64,000 nucleotides of DNA from Ktedonobacteria bacterium brp13 (GTDB lineage: Bacteria; Chloroflexota; Ktedonobacteria; Ktedonobacterales; Ktedonobacteraceae): contig AP024096.1 of NCBI GenBank assembly GCA_015099395.1, forward strand, positions 6,861,485-6,925,484. Reading direction: 5' to 3'. The translations under genes were made by a program, and so were the position numbers. Of the stretch, positions 9,865 to 19,225 are shown piece after piece. Every line of letters starts with the position of its first letter. Position 1 is the first letter of the stretch. The notes under the pieces were generated by a model that saw nothing but the letters and a program-made list of their open reading frames with translations, searched no databases and had not been told where the DNA came from.

Positions 9865-10767
9865 ATGAATAACATTTTAGAAACACAGGGGCTTGGCAAG
9901 CGGTATCGCAATGGTTGGGCCTTACAAGAGTGTACTTTACATCTTCCCAAAGGCCGAGTGGTGGGTTTGATTGGCTTGAATGGAGCCGGTAAGACGACGT
10001 TTATGCGGCTGGCGGCTGGTCTGCTTATCCCTGACGCTGGTAGCTTGCGTGTTTGTGGTGAAACGCCTGCTCCCAACTCATGTGCTTTCTTAGCGAATAT
10101 CGGTTTTGTACCACAGGAACATGGTCTCTATCTCGATTTTTCGGTGCGTGAGATGTTGACTCTGGGACGCAAGCTCAACAAACGTTGGGATGAGACATTG
10201 GTCAAGAGATCGCTGGACCGTTTACATATTTCCCCGCAACATAAGGTAGGCAAGCTTTCCGGTGGACAGCGGGCCCAACTGGCGCTGGTCCTGGCTATGG
10301 CGAAGCAGCCGCAACTTCTGTTGTTGGATGAGCCACTCGCCAACGTTGATCCTCTGGCTCGCCGTGAGTTTATGAAGATGCTTATGGAGATGGCGGTAGA
10401 ACAGGAAGTTACGATCTTGATCTCTTCGCATATCCTCTCCGATCTCGAAAATACCTGTGATTATCTGATCATCCTCTCTTCATCACGCGTACTCCTGGCG
10501 GAAGATAGCGAGCAGTTGCTTGCTATGCATAAACGCGTGATTGTACCCGAAGAACATGTTGCCCTCTTGGCTGCTCAGCATGTTGTCATACAAAGCAGTC
10601 AAAGTGGCCGTTCTTCTTCACTCTTGTTGCGTTTGAACGGACCACTGGTCGCGGAACCCAACTGGCAGATCAAAGACATCACGCTTGAAGATATCACGCT
10701 TGCCTACCTGGAACTGCCTGTTGACTCGTTAGCTCACGTCGCGCCTACGAAACAGGAGGTATTTTAA
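9865..10767 (+). CDS. ABC transporter ATP-binding protein
   Basis: A 300-residue cytoplasmic ATPase with Walker A GLNGAGKT (37-44), signature LSGGQR (about 131) and Walker B LLLLDEP (about 152). It is followed by the D-loop and ISSHILSDLE. The C-terminal 80 residues are the variable tail of the CcmA/drug-export type. The stop codon overlaps the ATG of the permease gene (TAATG), so the pair is translationally coupled. Together with the YtrA-type regulator it forms an export system; the substrate is unknown. Confidence 0.93.
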   Translation: MNNILETQGLGKRYRNGWALQECTLHLPKGRVVGLIGLNGAGKTTFMRLAAGLLIPDAGSLRVCGETPAPNSCAFLANIGFVPQEHGLYLDFSVREMLTLGRKLNKRWDETLVKRSLDRLHISPQHKVGKLSGGQRAQLALVLAMAKQPQLLLLDEPLANVDPLARREFMKMLMEMAVEQEVTILISSHILSDLENTCDYLIILSSSRVLLAEDSEQLLAMHKRVIVPEEHVALLAAQHVVIQSSQSGRSSSLLLRLNGPLVAEPNWQIKDITLEDITLAYLELPVDSLAHVAPTKQEVF

Positions 10768-11711
10768 TGTTCTGGCTCACCTGGCGTCGCCATCGCTGGT
10801 TGTTCCTGATTGGTGCGCTGCTCTTATTCGCTTTTAGCGCCTTTTTCATCAACAATGGATTGGCTATCTATCACGTCTATGATACGTGCCATACAAATGT
10901 AGCGCTTTGTGTGAATAAGCTGTACAGTAGCCAGATTGATTTAAATCATCCGCCACAGATCGTTCAGTATTTAATAGTGCTGCCTTTATTAATTGGGGTG
11001 TTTGTGGGTGCTCCATTGCTACCTGGTGAGCAACGTACGGCATCGTTTATCCGCACACAGGGAGTCACGTTGCAGCGCTGGCTCACGATCAAACTCGGTC
11101 TGATTATTCTGGCTACATTGTTCTTTACCGTGGTACTAGCACTGGTGCTGGCCTGGTGGACGCCGCCTATATTCGCTCTCAATGTAGAATTCAGATGGTC
11201 TTATTATGAGAGCACTGGTTATGTGCTGATCGGCAAAGCGCTGTTTGCATTATTGTTGAGTATCACTATTGGTGCGCTAATACGACGTACGTTGCCAGCC
11301 ATGGTCGTCACGTTTTTTCTCATGATTGTCCTGATGATAGGCTTGAATGCTGTTTATCCTCATATTCTGCCTCCGACCAGCCATCTTTATCCTGTCTCTG
11401 TTGCGTTAAACGGTGCCGGTAGCGAAATGCCAGCTGATAGTCTACTCATCACTTCAGGCCCTGTGGATCAGAACGGACAGTCGATAGCGTGGAATAATAT
11501 TAATACGTATTGTAGTTTACCCTCTTCTGACAATGTCTCCAATGCCTCATTGGTACAATGTGGAAAAGATAAACATCTGCAATGGGAAGTTGTCTATCAG
11601 CCAATCGAGCACTACTGGCCTATGCAGATCATTGAGAGTTCGGTGCTACTGCTCCTCTCGTTGCTGCTTTTGCCTGTGATCTACTGGCTCAGTCGCAGGT
11701 ACCTTCAGTAG
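10767..11711 (+). CDS. ABC transporter permease
   Basis: A 314-residue membrane protein with about six hydrophobic segments: one near the N-terminus, then around residues 70-85, 110-130, 150-170, 180-200 and 285-308. A Cys-containing outside loop of roughly 80 residues precedes the last helix. It is the only permease in the operon, so it probably works as a homodimer with the ATPase upstream. A strong terminator follows 30 bp after the stop. Confidence 0.9.
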   Translation: MFWLTWRRHRWLFLIGALLLFAFSAFFINNGLAIYHVYDTCHTNVALCVNKLYSSQIDLNHPPQIVQYLIVLPLLIGVFVGAPLLPGEQRTASFIRTQGVTLQRWLTIKLGLIILATLFFTVVLALVLAWWTPPIFALNVEFRWSYYESTGYVLIGKALFALLLSITIGALIRRTLPAMVVTFFLMIVLMIGLNAVYPHILPPTSHLYPVSVALNGAGSEMPADSLLITSGPVDQNGQSIAWNNINTYCSLPSSDNVSNASLVQCGKDKHLQWEVVYQPIEHYWPMQIIESSVLLLLSLLLLPVIYWLSRRYLQ

Positions 11712-11741
11712 TCTCTTGTATCAGTGTCAGAGAGTTTGTGC

Positions 11742-11797
11742 AGAGTCGCTGCTGAATGAAAGTTTTTGCCTTTTCATTCAGCAGCGACTCTTCTTTT
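11742..11797 (+). terminator. Rho-independent terminator of the ABC operon
   Basis: A 19-bp stem (AGAGTCGCTGCTGAATGAA with its complement at 11773-11791) has a short T-rich loop and is followed by TTCTTTTTT. Confidence 0.93.
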
Positions 11798-12011
11798 TTA
11801 GCGCGCTTATTATCTATTGAGTAGGTAATTGTGCAAAATAAGTATGCATAAGTACATTCTGTATACTAATGAAAGAAGGCGAGTTAGCGTTGCATGTGCG
11901 GTAAAAAAACTGCGCCATAATGCTGATATATAGCGTTATGGAATGTATGGAGCCCATCCAGACTCCAGAGTACTATACGTATTTCCATTGATAGGTCTTG
12001 CGCTCATTCCC

Positions 12012-12020
12012 TGCTATAAT
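12012..12020 (+). promoter_or_regulatory. Extended -10 promoter element
   Basis: TGCTATAAT, an extended -10 box, lies 39 bp before the start of the LysM-like gene. No well-spaced -35 box is seen; TTGATA at 11988 is 21 bp away. Confidence 0.5.
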
Positions 12021-12058
12021 GCAAACGGGATACAATTAGTTCAGAATGGGAGTCGCCT

Positions 12059-13081
12059 ATGGCTCGTCGTTACGATCCACAAAGCTCACCAAAAGAGAAT
12101 ATGCAGCTCTTTTTACGCTCTATACCGTTAAAACTAATGGTGTTGTTGCCAATTATTCTTGTTGTAGCAATACCTACATACATTTATGCCGCACACGCTG
12201 GCGGGACTGTCGTCCCATCGGTCACGAATTTGTTCTACAATCTCTCAAATGGCCCGGCTGCGTCGGCACCAACTCCTGTACCGGACTATCCAACAGTGCT
12301 GCCTCGTGTTGGCTCGATTGCTTATAGCGTCGCAGCAGGTGATAGTTGTGATGGGATTCTCGCGCAGCAGATGAATATGAGTAGTGCTAGTGAGGTATTT
12401 AGCGATGCTAATCCTCCTACAGTAAAGGCGCTGAATCAGACATTGGGCTTGGATTGTCACCAGTTACAACCGGGGATGCCGGTGAAATTGTCGCCACAAT
12501 ATCCGTTGATGGCGTTTGGTGGTTTAATTACCAAAGTTTCTGGTACTACTTCTCGTGTGGCCTTGCCTACGCCTTTGATTCCTGTGCCAAATGCGCAAGA
12601 TCAGGGACCAGATTGTTCCAATGGTTGTCAGTTAACAGTACGTATTGCCTCTAATGTGACCGTCGGCGTTGATGTCTCGACCTCGCTGCAGGTAAAACTG
12701 GGATCCTGGATCTGGACGCAGGCCATGATGCCTCTTAAGGAGGTCAGTGGGTTCCCTGATTATCCATATGTAGATCAGAACGCACCGATTAATGGCATGA
12801 CGCTACGAGCCTGTGATTTTCAGGTTGATAATACGCACGACGATAACTCGGCGTCTTGTAGCGATATTCAACCCAATACTATTGCGAGCGATGGCGGTTC
12901 CTGGCTGGTTGGAGTCGTCGGTTCCTCCGGTCTGAGCCACTGGCATTATAAGATCAATGCTCCGGTTGGGACCCAGGTCCTGGCCTGGCTTGCCATGGAT
13001 AGCAATGGCAATCTGAGCTATCATGCTGGCGATCCGTTGTATCGTTACGATGCGAAATCACAATTGTATGTAAAGCTGTAA
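12059..13081 (+). CDS. Membrane-anchored LysM-like extracellular protein
   Basis: A 340-residue protein. A basic N-terminus and one transmembrane helix (about residues 22-42) anchor it, and the rest should lie outside. Residues about 80-140 (AYSVAAGDSCDGILAQQ ... LQPGMPVKL) resemble a LysM domain, which binds cell-wall glycans. The remaining 190 residues contain several Cys pairs and match no family I know. It is monocistronic, flanked by a promoter-like box upstream and a hairpin downstream. Confidence 0.7.
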   Translation: MARRYDPQSSPKENMQLFLRSIPLKLMVLLPIILVVAIPTYIYAAHAGGTVVPSVTNLFYNLSNGPAASAPTPVPDYPTVLPRVGSIAYSVAAGDSCDGILAQQMNMSSASEVFSDANPPTVKALNQTLGLDCHQLQPGMPVKLSPQYPLMAFGGLITKVSGTTSRVALPTPLIPVPNAQDQGPDCSNGCQLTVRIASNVTVGVDVSTSLQVKLGSWIWTQAMMPLKEVSGFPDYPYVDQNAPINGMTLRACDFQVDNTHDDNSASCSDIQPNTIASDGGSWLVGVVGSSGLSHWHYKINAPVGTQVLAWLAMDSNGNLSYHAGDPLYRYDAKSQLYVKL

Positions 13082-13166
13082 GTGGGCAGGCTGCACGTCA
13101 TTCAGCGTCGGGCTCTTCTATCTATGATAGAGATGACCTGGCGCTGATTCTGTTTAGTGGAGAGTG

Positions 13167-13212
13167 AAACGTGTTGAGCATCACTTTAAAATGATGCCTG
13201 ACACGTTTTATT
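13167..13212 (+). terminator. Rho-independent terminator after LysM-like gene
   Basis: AAACGTGT and GCATCA pair with TGATGC and ACACGTTT in an interrupted stem of about 14 bp. The sequence continues into TTTTATT. Confidence 0.7.
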
Positions 13213-13394
13213 CTAGTAAAAGAGCCACGTTTTATTCAATAACCAGTGTTACGGTATTGAAGCATTGCTATCGCGCTATTGTCAGCAATGGAACAGTGTG
13301 CTAAAACGTTATATAACTTGTAAGAAAATGTATGCGTATAGAAAGAGTAGGAGCTTGCACGCTCTCTACAATCTTTCATGCATTGGAGTGATTT

Positions 13395-15443
13395 ATGGCT
13401 GACCTTGAGGGGAGAACGCTTGATCGGTATAAACTGGAAGAGCTTATGGGGAGAGGGGGGATGGCAGATGTCTATCTTGCGTATGACCCCCACTTTGAGC
13501 GCCAGGTTGCTGTCAAGGTATTTAAGCGCGAGGATGAAGATCTGCTACGCCGCTTTGTGCGTGAAGCTCAGATGATGGCATCGCTGAGTAATCCGCATCT
13601 GATGCCAGTGTATGATTCTGGCTCGAGTAAACTGGATGGCGTGAATATTTATTATATCGTGATGCCCTTTATGGATGGTGGTACGCTGCGTTCTCGTATT
13701 CGCAAACAACCACTTACGCTCAAGCAGTGCTGCACCTATACACGTGAGATCGCTTCAGCGCTGGATTATGTGCATTCTCAGGGTATTATCCATCGCGACA
13801 TCAAGGCCTCGAACGTATTGCTTGATGCGGATGGGCGCTGCTATCTCGCCGATTTTGGCATTGCGCGTACTGCTACCGAATCGACGCAACTTACCAGTAC
13901 TGGGAATGTGCTAGGGACCGTCGATTATATCGCTCCGGAGCTATTTGAATCTGATCACCGGGCTGACGAAAAGAGTGATCTCTACTCCTTTGGCGTCTTG
14001 CTCTACGAGATGGTTACCGGACATCTTCCCTTTACGGCAGAGAATATGATCGCCGTTGTCACTATGCATATCAATAATCCTCCACCATCGCCGCGTAAAT
14101 ATGTGCCAGAGCTCTCTCCGCTGGTTGAACGTGTCCTATTGCGTGCTTTGGAGAAGCGACCGGAGATGCGTTATGAGAATGCTTCCGATCTGGCTGAAGC
14201 CTTCTGCCGTGCAACAAGTACACGTCTGACGCGCAAGATTACCGCAGTCGAGCCCCCAACAGAGATTACTCCACGCAGTAATACTACGCTGCCTACAGTT
14301 TTTCCGCCCGTGCCCGTCGTATCTTCAGTACCCAAAGCAGCTAAAGCGCCGTCGTATCCTCCACAGATCACGCGTAGTACCGGGTATCAAGAAGCGCTAC
14401 CCGGACGCCAGAATCTGAGTACACAGGTACCCCTGCAAAACTCTGAGTATGGACCTGCTCCTATCCAGGTCGCCCCGTATCCCTCCAATCCGCGTAAGAA
14501 CACACATGGTCCAACTGGGTTTGTCGCTGCTCTGGTAATTATCGCGTTACTGGCAGTGATCGGGGCGACCGTCTTTGTCGTGGTGGGTACTGGTAGTGGT
14601 TTCATTGGGAAGGTTACACCTACACCAACAGCGACTCCTGATCTGGCAGCGACCTCGTCGGCCGCCAGCGCTACCGCCTTGCAGCAGTCTCAGAACTCTA
14701 CTTCGACTGCGCAAGCAAAGGCGGTGAATGCGACGGCGACGGCCCAGGCCAAAGCGACCGCGACTGCGATTGCGCATATCCAGGCGACGGCGACAGCCCA
14801 GGCTAAAGCGACTGCCGTCGTGATTGCACATGCGACGGCGACCGCTGCTGTCATTGTAACGGCGACGTCGGGTACGCCAGCCTACTCCGATCCCCTGACC
14901 GATGCGACAAGTCAGAATGTAATTGCTGCCCAGTGGGATAACGGCAGCGGCTGTGCATTTCATAGCGATGGATACTATGTGAGTACGAACTTTGTGTCAT
15001 CGTTGAAGGGTTGCCACGAAGCAGGAAAACAGTTTCAGAACTTTGCGGCGCAAGTAGATATGGTCATTCAGAAAGGGCACTCCGGTGGTCTCTTCTTTCG
15101 TATGAGTACAGATCCGCTGGGTGGTTTTAGTGGATATCTATTTGAGTTAGATAATCAGGGGAACTACAAAATCTCTGCTTCCAATGATTTTAGCCTGAAT
15201 ACAGCTACTGTCTTGCGGGATTGGACGGCTTCATCAGCGATCAAGACGGGGACTGTAAAGAACCGGTTGCAAGTTATTGCCAAAGGTGGTGCGCTCTCCT
15301 TTTATGTCAATGGTACCTTCCTGGCTGGCCCTTCTATCACTGACTCAACCTATAGTTCAGGTGATATTGGTTTCCTGGCAACTGCCAACAAAGGTAATGA
15401 TGCCAATGTCATCTATAGTAACCTGAGCATCTATCCACAATAG
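13395..15443 (+). CDS. Receptor-like Ser/Thr protein kinase with extracellular domain
   Basis: A 682-residue PASTA-kinase-like architecture with a different sensor. Residues 12-270 are a Hanks-type kinase with the glycine loop GRGGMADV, catalytic HRDIKASN (Asp about 135) and DFG at about 153. A Pro-rich juxtamembrane stretch follows, then one transmembrane helix at about 375-398. An outside stalk of repeated TATAQAKATA-type units (about 400-490) leads to a globular C-terminal domain of about 190 residues with a beta-sandwich look (GGLFFRMS, GYLFELDN, VNGTFLAG), perhaps LamG/DUF1080-like. It probably senses a wall or extracellular ligand and signals inward. Confidence 0.9.
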   Translation: MADLEGRTLDRYKLEELMGRGGMADVYLAYDPHFERQVAVKVFKREDEDLLRRFVREAQMMASLSNPHLMPVYDSGSSKLDGVNIYYIVMPFMDGGTLRSRIRKQPLTLKQCCTYTREIASALDYVHSQGIIHRDIKASNVLLDADGRCYLADFGIARTATESTQLTSTGNVLGTVDYIAPELFESDHRADEKSDLYSFGVLLYEMVTGHLPFTAENMIAVVTMHINNPPPSPRKYVPELSPLVERVLLRALEKRPEMRYENASDLAEAFCRATSTRLTRKITAVEPPTEITPRSNTTLPTVFPPVPVVSSVPKAAKAPSYPPQITRSTGYQEALPGRQNLSTQVPLQNSEYGPAPIQVAPYPSNPRKNTHGPTGFVAALVIIALLAVIGATVFVVVGTGSGFIGKVTPTPTATPDLAATSSAASATALQQSQNSTSTAQAKAVNATATAQAKATATAIAHIQATATAQAKATAVVIAHATATAAVIVTATSGTPAYSDPLTDATSQNVIAAQWDNGSGCAFHSDGYYVSTNFVSSLKGCHEAGKQFQNFAAQVDMVIQKGHSGGLFFRMSTDPLGGFSGYLFELDNQGNYKISASNDFSLNTATVLRDWTASSAIKTGTVKNRLQVIAKGGALSFYVNGTFLAGPSITDSTYSSGDIGFLATANKGNDANVIYSNLSIYPQ

Positions 15444-15458
15444 AGGGTGCTCTGATTG

Positions 15459-16139
15459 CTATTCACGTGGATGCAGCAGTTTATACTCGACCGCGAAGGC
15501 TGCTGCCTCGCTACGACGAGAGAGTCCCAGTTTTTCTAGAATATGACTGACATGATTGCGCGCCGTCTTCTCGCTGAGATACAATGCCTCTGCGATCTGC
15601 TTGTTCGTATAACCACGTGCTACCAGTGCCAGGACTTCACGCTCACGTTCAGTGAGATCGTTGCCGGGCGCAGCAGGCGTGGTGTGGGTGGTACGCTTGC
15701 CTTGAGCCAGTGTCGACATCTGTGCAAACGCTTTACTGGTGGCCTCGGGCGGTAAGAGCGATGCTCCGCTTGCTACCTTGCGTACCGCTTTCAAAAGTTC
15801 GCTGCGGCTGACATTCTTGATCAGATAACCGCTGGCCCCAGCGATTAATGATGCTGCTACGGCCTCATCATCGGGAAACGAGGTGATCAGCAGGACAACT
15901 AGCGTAGGATACTCGCTCTTCATCTCGCGACACGCCTCGATGCCTCCCATCTTCTCCATCCTGATATCCATCAAGACGACATCAGGAGCCAGGACTGGGA
16001 TCTTCGCTAACGCCTCCGCGCCATTGCTGGCCTCACCTACAACTGAGATATCGGACTCTAGTTCAAAGGCTGCACGCATCCCAAGGCGCACCACTTCGTG
16101 ATCATCAACGATCATTAAACGTATTCTGGTCTCTGTCAT
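15459..16139 (-). CDS. NarL/FixJ-type response regulator
   Basis: A 226-residue protein with an N-terminal receiver domain (VDDHEVVR, phospho-acceptor Asp58 in VVLMDIRM, Lys near 105 in GYLIKNV). The C-terminal LuxR-type HTH (LTEREREVLALVARGYTNKQ) follows after residue 160. It binds DNA when phosphorylated. It lies 24 bp downstream of the histidine kinase gene on the same strand, so the two form a two-component system. Target genes are unknown. Confidence 0.95.
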   Translation of the reverse strand: MTETRIRLMIVDDHEVVRLGMRAAFELESDISVVGEASNGAEALAKIPVLAPDVVLMDIRMEKMGGIEACREMKSEYPTLVVLLITSFPDDEAVAASLIAGASGYLIKNVSRSELLKAVRKVASGASLLPPEATSKAFAQMSTLAQGKRTTHTTPAAPGNDLTEREREVLALVARGYTNKQIAEALYLSEKTARNHVSHILEKLGLSRRSEAAAFAVEYKLLHPRE

Positions 16140-16163
16140 CTAAGGTCTCCGTCCTGTTGCCTG

Positions 16164-18107
16164 CTACTCGGTAGGGATACTAATATGGACAACCATTCCG
16201 TTATCCTGTCCGGCTGTAATGGCAAAGATTCCACCTAATTCTGTTGTGCGTTCTCTCATCCCTTGAACGCCGCGTCCAGAGTAAATACGTAGATCATCTG
16301 CTCCATTGACACGTGCCAACTGCAAGCCTGCTATATTCTGTCTACTATTCGTGTCATCCGCACTATTCAATCTATTTAAGATATTCACACCATTATCACA
16401 GATATCTACTACGATCTGCTCTAACGTAAATTGTAACCTCACTTCAAGTTGTGTTGCTCCTGCATGCTTGTAGGCATTGGTGAGCGCCTCCTGAACGATG
16501 CGGAAGATGGCGGTCCCAACCTGCGCATACCGATGTGAGTGTCGATACTGCTTGCTATAGAGATCCTCAGAGCCGAGTACAGAGAGGCGTGTCGGTAGAT
16601 CGCTGATCGTTTCAAACTCCAGGATCTGGGTATTGAGCATATGGGTGAGTGTGGTTGTACCGCTCATCAGGGGCTTTAACGAAAACATATAGTTGCGTGT
16701 CTCCCACAGGGCCTGCTTGGCCGTTGTGACAAGCTTATGCAGGCGCTCCTGTAGAGGGACCAGCATCTCTGCCTCTGCGGTATCGAGTTGTTCGGCGATG
16801 CGTTCAACTTGAGCCTCACTGGTTTCGGCCTGTAGACTGAGCATGTAGGTGAGTTGTGAGATGCCGTCATGGATTTCACGCGCGATACGACCACGCTCTG
16901 CGTTGGCAGCCAGTTCAACTGTCTGTTCGGAGAGACGAATATTGTCCAGCGCTACTAAGAGTTGTGTGCCCGCAATTGTAAGGAAGCGTTCATGTTGAAA
17001 CGAAAACGGTGTCGCGCGGCGACTCTCGGCTCCTAGAATAATCTGGGTATGATCACCGATGTGCAATGGTAGATAGAGGCGTGCGATCCCATCTGCTTCA
17101 AAGGTAAGCAATTGAGACTGCGTCTGTTGTACCTGCTTGATAAGTTGAGTGCTGATATCAGGCCATCCTTCGACCGAGGGTGATGTCTCGCTGTAAATCA
17201 GTGTGCCTGGTAGCGTATTATGTGTAGGTGTTGGTGTCAGATCGACCAGTGCGATGATCAAACGATCAAAGCGTTTATACATAATAGGAGGGATACTGTG
17301 TTTGATCAATTCTTGGCGGCTGCCTACATTTCTGAGTAATGTCTCACCAAGATGAGCAAAGGCGGATTGCGTACGTGCATTCTCGCGTTCGCGTAATCGG
17401 CTGCTGGCATAGCTTTCAAGCAGATTGGTCATATAGGCGACCAGGATAGCCAGAATCGGCGTATCGATTAAGGATCCGATAATATCGACCGTATTCGGTG
17501 TATAGGGAGCCAGATGAGGATTCCAGCCTGGTGCCGGCACAAGCATTCCGATGATCGCGAAGAGATCGTAGCCCAGGGCCGCCAGGAGTCCACCACGATA
17601 GCGATAGGTAGCGGCAGTGGCAAAGACCGCTGACATCCCATAGCGATAAAAAGGGGAACCCACACCGAATGGTGGATTCGAGAAAGTTCCGCTATAATAC
17701 AGAATAAGGCCACAAATAATAACATCCATCGCATAGATAGTGCTATTCCAATAGCGGTTGTATGTTTGTACGAGAGGTGGTAGAATCTCAGATTCATTGG
17801 TGGGGCGTTGCCTGGTGTGAAACGTAAAGCGTTTCACAAAGCGTGGGAGCAGAACCTGGATAACAGGAGCATAGAGTGTTACGAGGAGCGTCTCAACAAA
17901 AGTAATCACCAAAAGCAGGGTGGCAATTTGATAGAATGATATATATGGATTGTAGTAGTGTGTATGGGAGAAGAGAATTACCAGCAGCGCGTAGAGCCAC
18001 ATGCTCCAACGCCAGACCAGGAAGAAGTAACTGGGGGTAACACTAAGCCGGCGTACCGTTGTTTGCGGGACTGTGCTGGCTTTAAAAGAATGCTCGACCT
18101 GGCTCAT
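16164..18107 (-). CDS. Membrane histidine kinase, NarX/HisKA_3 type
   Basis: A 647-residue sensor kinase. Several hydrophobic segments in the first 240 residues form a membrane domain. A GAF-like region spans about 255-390. The HisKA_3 dimerisation box AREIHDGISQ places the phospho-His at about 413. The ATPase part has IFRIVQEALTNAYKHAG (N box), VDICDNGV and GRGVQGMRERTTEL. It phosphorylates the response regulator encoded next in the operon. The signal is not evident; the multi-pass input domain suggests a membrane or envelope cue. Confidence 0.93.
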   Translation of the reverse strand: MSQVEHSFKASTVPQTTVRRLSVTPSYFFLVWRWSMWLYALLVILFSHTHYYNPYISFYQIATLLLVITFVETLLVTLYAPVIQVLLPRFVKRFTFHTRQRPTNESEILPPLVQTYNRYWNSTIYAMDVIICGLILYYSGTFSNPPFGVGSPFYRYGMSAVFATAATYRYRGGLLAALGYDLFAIIGMLVPAPGWNPHLAPYTPNTVDIIGSLIDTPILAILVAYMTNLLESYASSRLRERENARTQSAFAHLGETLLRNVGSRQELIKHSIPPIMYKRFDRLIIALVDLTPTPTHNTLPGTLIYSETSPSVEGWPDISTQLIKQVQQTQSQLLTFEADGIARLYLPLHIGDHTQIILGAESRRATPFSFQHERFLTIAGTQLLVALDNIRLSEQTVELAANAERGRIAREIHDGISQLTYMLSLQAETSEAQVERIAEQLDTAEAEMLVPLQERLHKLVTTAKQALWETRNYMFSLKPLMSGTTTLTHMLNTQILEFETISDLPTRLSVLGSEDLYSKQYRHSHRYAQVGTAIFRIVQEALTNAYKHAGATQLEVRLQFTLEQIVVDICDNGVNILNRLNSADDTNSRQNIAGLQLARVNGADDLRIYSGRGVQGMRERTTELGGIFAITAGQDNGMVVHISIPTE

Positions 18108-18227
18108 AACCTATAGTGCTCCTGGCGAGAAATGATATCTGTCTCCGCTATCCACCTCTACTTCTTAGTATAACAGAGTAGAGCAGTAGATAGGTATGTT
18201 TTCTCGTATTATTACCGTAAAATCCTA

Positions 18228-18258
18228 TTGACATATTGCCTGGTATATGTGGTATTTT
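18228..18258 (+). promoter_or_regulatory. Candidate promoter of the acidic-protein leader
   Basis: TTGACA at 18228 is followed by TATTTT at 18253, preceded by TG (extended -10 like). The 19-bp spacing is longer than optimal. Confidence 0.5.
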
Positions 18259-18269
18259 ATGAGTTATAC

Positions 18270-18486
18270 ACAAAATTTCCACCTGTCGCGTTCTAAAAAA
18301 GAAGAGGAGATGAGAATGTTCTCCTGAACGTAAGTTTGTAAGGAGAACGATGCTGATCCGCGTAAGCGGAAAGGTCTTAGCCAAGCCCATCCCAAAACGG
18401 TTTCTCGCAAGGAGCTGTCTCATACGAAAGGAGGCGCGCATATCCTCCTAAACCTAGACGTTAGGGAGTATCGCGCGAACGTAAAG
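18270..18486 (+). ncRNA. Structured 5' leader, candidate cis-RNA
   Basis: About 215 bp between the candidate promoter and the next ATG fold into several helices. These are GTTCTCCT/AGGAGAAC (18318-18348), a GNRA-like hairpin TCCGC-GTAA-GCGGA (18357-18370), GGAGG/CCTCC (18430-18448) and CCTAA/TTAGG (18447-18465). The stretch between 18371 and 18400 is unpaired and purine-rich. No known riboswitch consensus fits. The long leader and tight helices suggest a regulatory RNA or a separate small RNA. Confidence 0.4.
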
Positions 18487-18930
18487 ATGAAAAAAACCGA
18501 ACGTAAACGCTCTTCGTTATTGGCGAATCTGGGCGACTTGAATCGACCTCTGCGTGTTCGACCTGTCCGGTATATGAGTCGCGAATGGTGGGCAGTTGAT
18601 GCTGCGGATACATGGCCTGGCATGGTAATGGACTTACGTCGCCTGGGTTTTGAGGCTCAAGCTCTCGCTGATGAGGTTCTGGTGCGTGAGAGTGGGCCAA
18701 TGTACGAGCCTCAGATGGAAGGCCCTACTGGCGCTGAAAATCTCAAGCCATTCCCACTCATCCGTCAGACGATCACTGTGCATAAAGATGCGGATCGCTC
18801 TCAGTATGTGGATTACAGCTATGCTGATCTTTCCAACAACTACATCTTCGAGGACGTAGAGGATGATGACGAAGGTGTAGAGGATGAGGAGGAGACGGAG
18901 GAGATAATCGAAGATTCGGATGTGGAGTAG
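18487..18930 (+). CDS. Acidic protein of unknown function
   Basis: A 147-residue protein with a basic N-terminus (MKKTERKRSS), a conserved-looking middle (REWWAVDAADTWPGMVMDLR) and a strongly acidic C-terminal tail of about 35 residues, mostly Asp and Glu. No family is recognised. An acidic tail of this sort often marks a nucleic-acid-mimic or partner-binding protein, but nothing here proves that. It follows the structured leader and precedes a hairpin terminator. Confidence 0.75.
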   Translation: MKKTERKRSSLLANLGDLNRPLRVRPVRYMSREWWAVDAADTWPGMVMDLRRLGFEAQALADEVLVRESGPMYEPQMEGPTGAENLKPFPLIRQTITVHKDADRSQYVDYSYADLSNNYIFEDVEDDDEGVEDEEETEEIIEDSDVE

Positions 18931-19052
18931 TACCATCCGGTCTATTTTTATAGAGTGAAAAAGAGAGAAGACGGCTTGCCGTTCAATTATTCGCGCTTGC
19001 TGTGCCATAATAGGACGGCAAGTCTACACGCTCATTTTTATATGCAGAGATC

Positions 19053-19092
19053 AGAGATACACCTTTATCATCTAAAGGCGTATCTCTTTCTT
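19053..19092 (+). terminator. Rho-independent terminator
   Basis: AGAGATAC..CCTTTA pairs with TAAAGG..GTATCTCT around a 5-nt loop and is followed by TTCTTT. Confidence 0.8.
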
Positions 19093-19113
19093 TATTACTT
19101 GTTTATGCGCAAG

Positions 19114-19149
19114 TCCTGGCTATACCAGGATTGATAATTCTGCTATAAT
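19114..19149 (+). promoter_or_regulatory. Extended -10 promoter with overlapping palindrome
   Basis: TGCTATAAT lies at 19141-19149. A palindrome TCCTGG-CTATA-CCAGGA (19114-19130) occupies the -35 position, so a regulator bound there could block transcription. No good -35 hexamer is present. Confidence 0.5.
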
Positions 19150-19225
19150 GAAATCCAAAGCATGTGTTACCAGGAAGATGCCTGGCGAAGTTCGTTGGAA
19201 CATTAAAACTTCGAGGAGTGAACCT

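Noticed and set aside
18361..18400. Signal recognition particle RNA or RNase P RNA
   Set aside because: The diagnostic SRP (GGAAGCAGC) and RNase P (GAGGAAAGTCC) sequences are absent.
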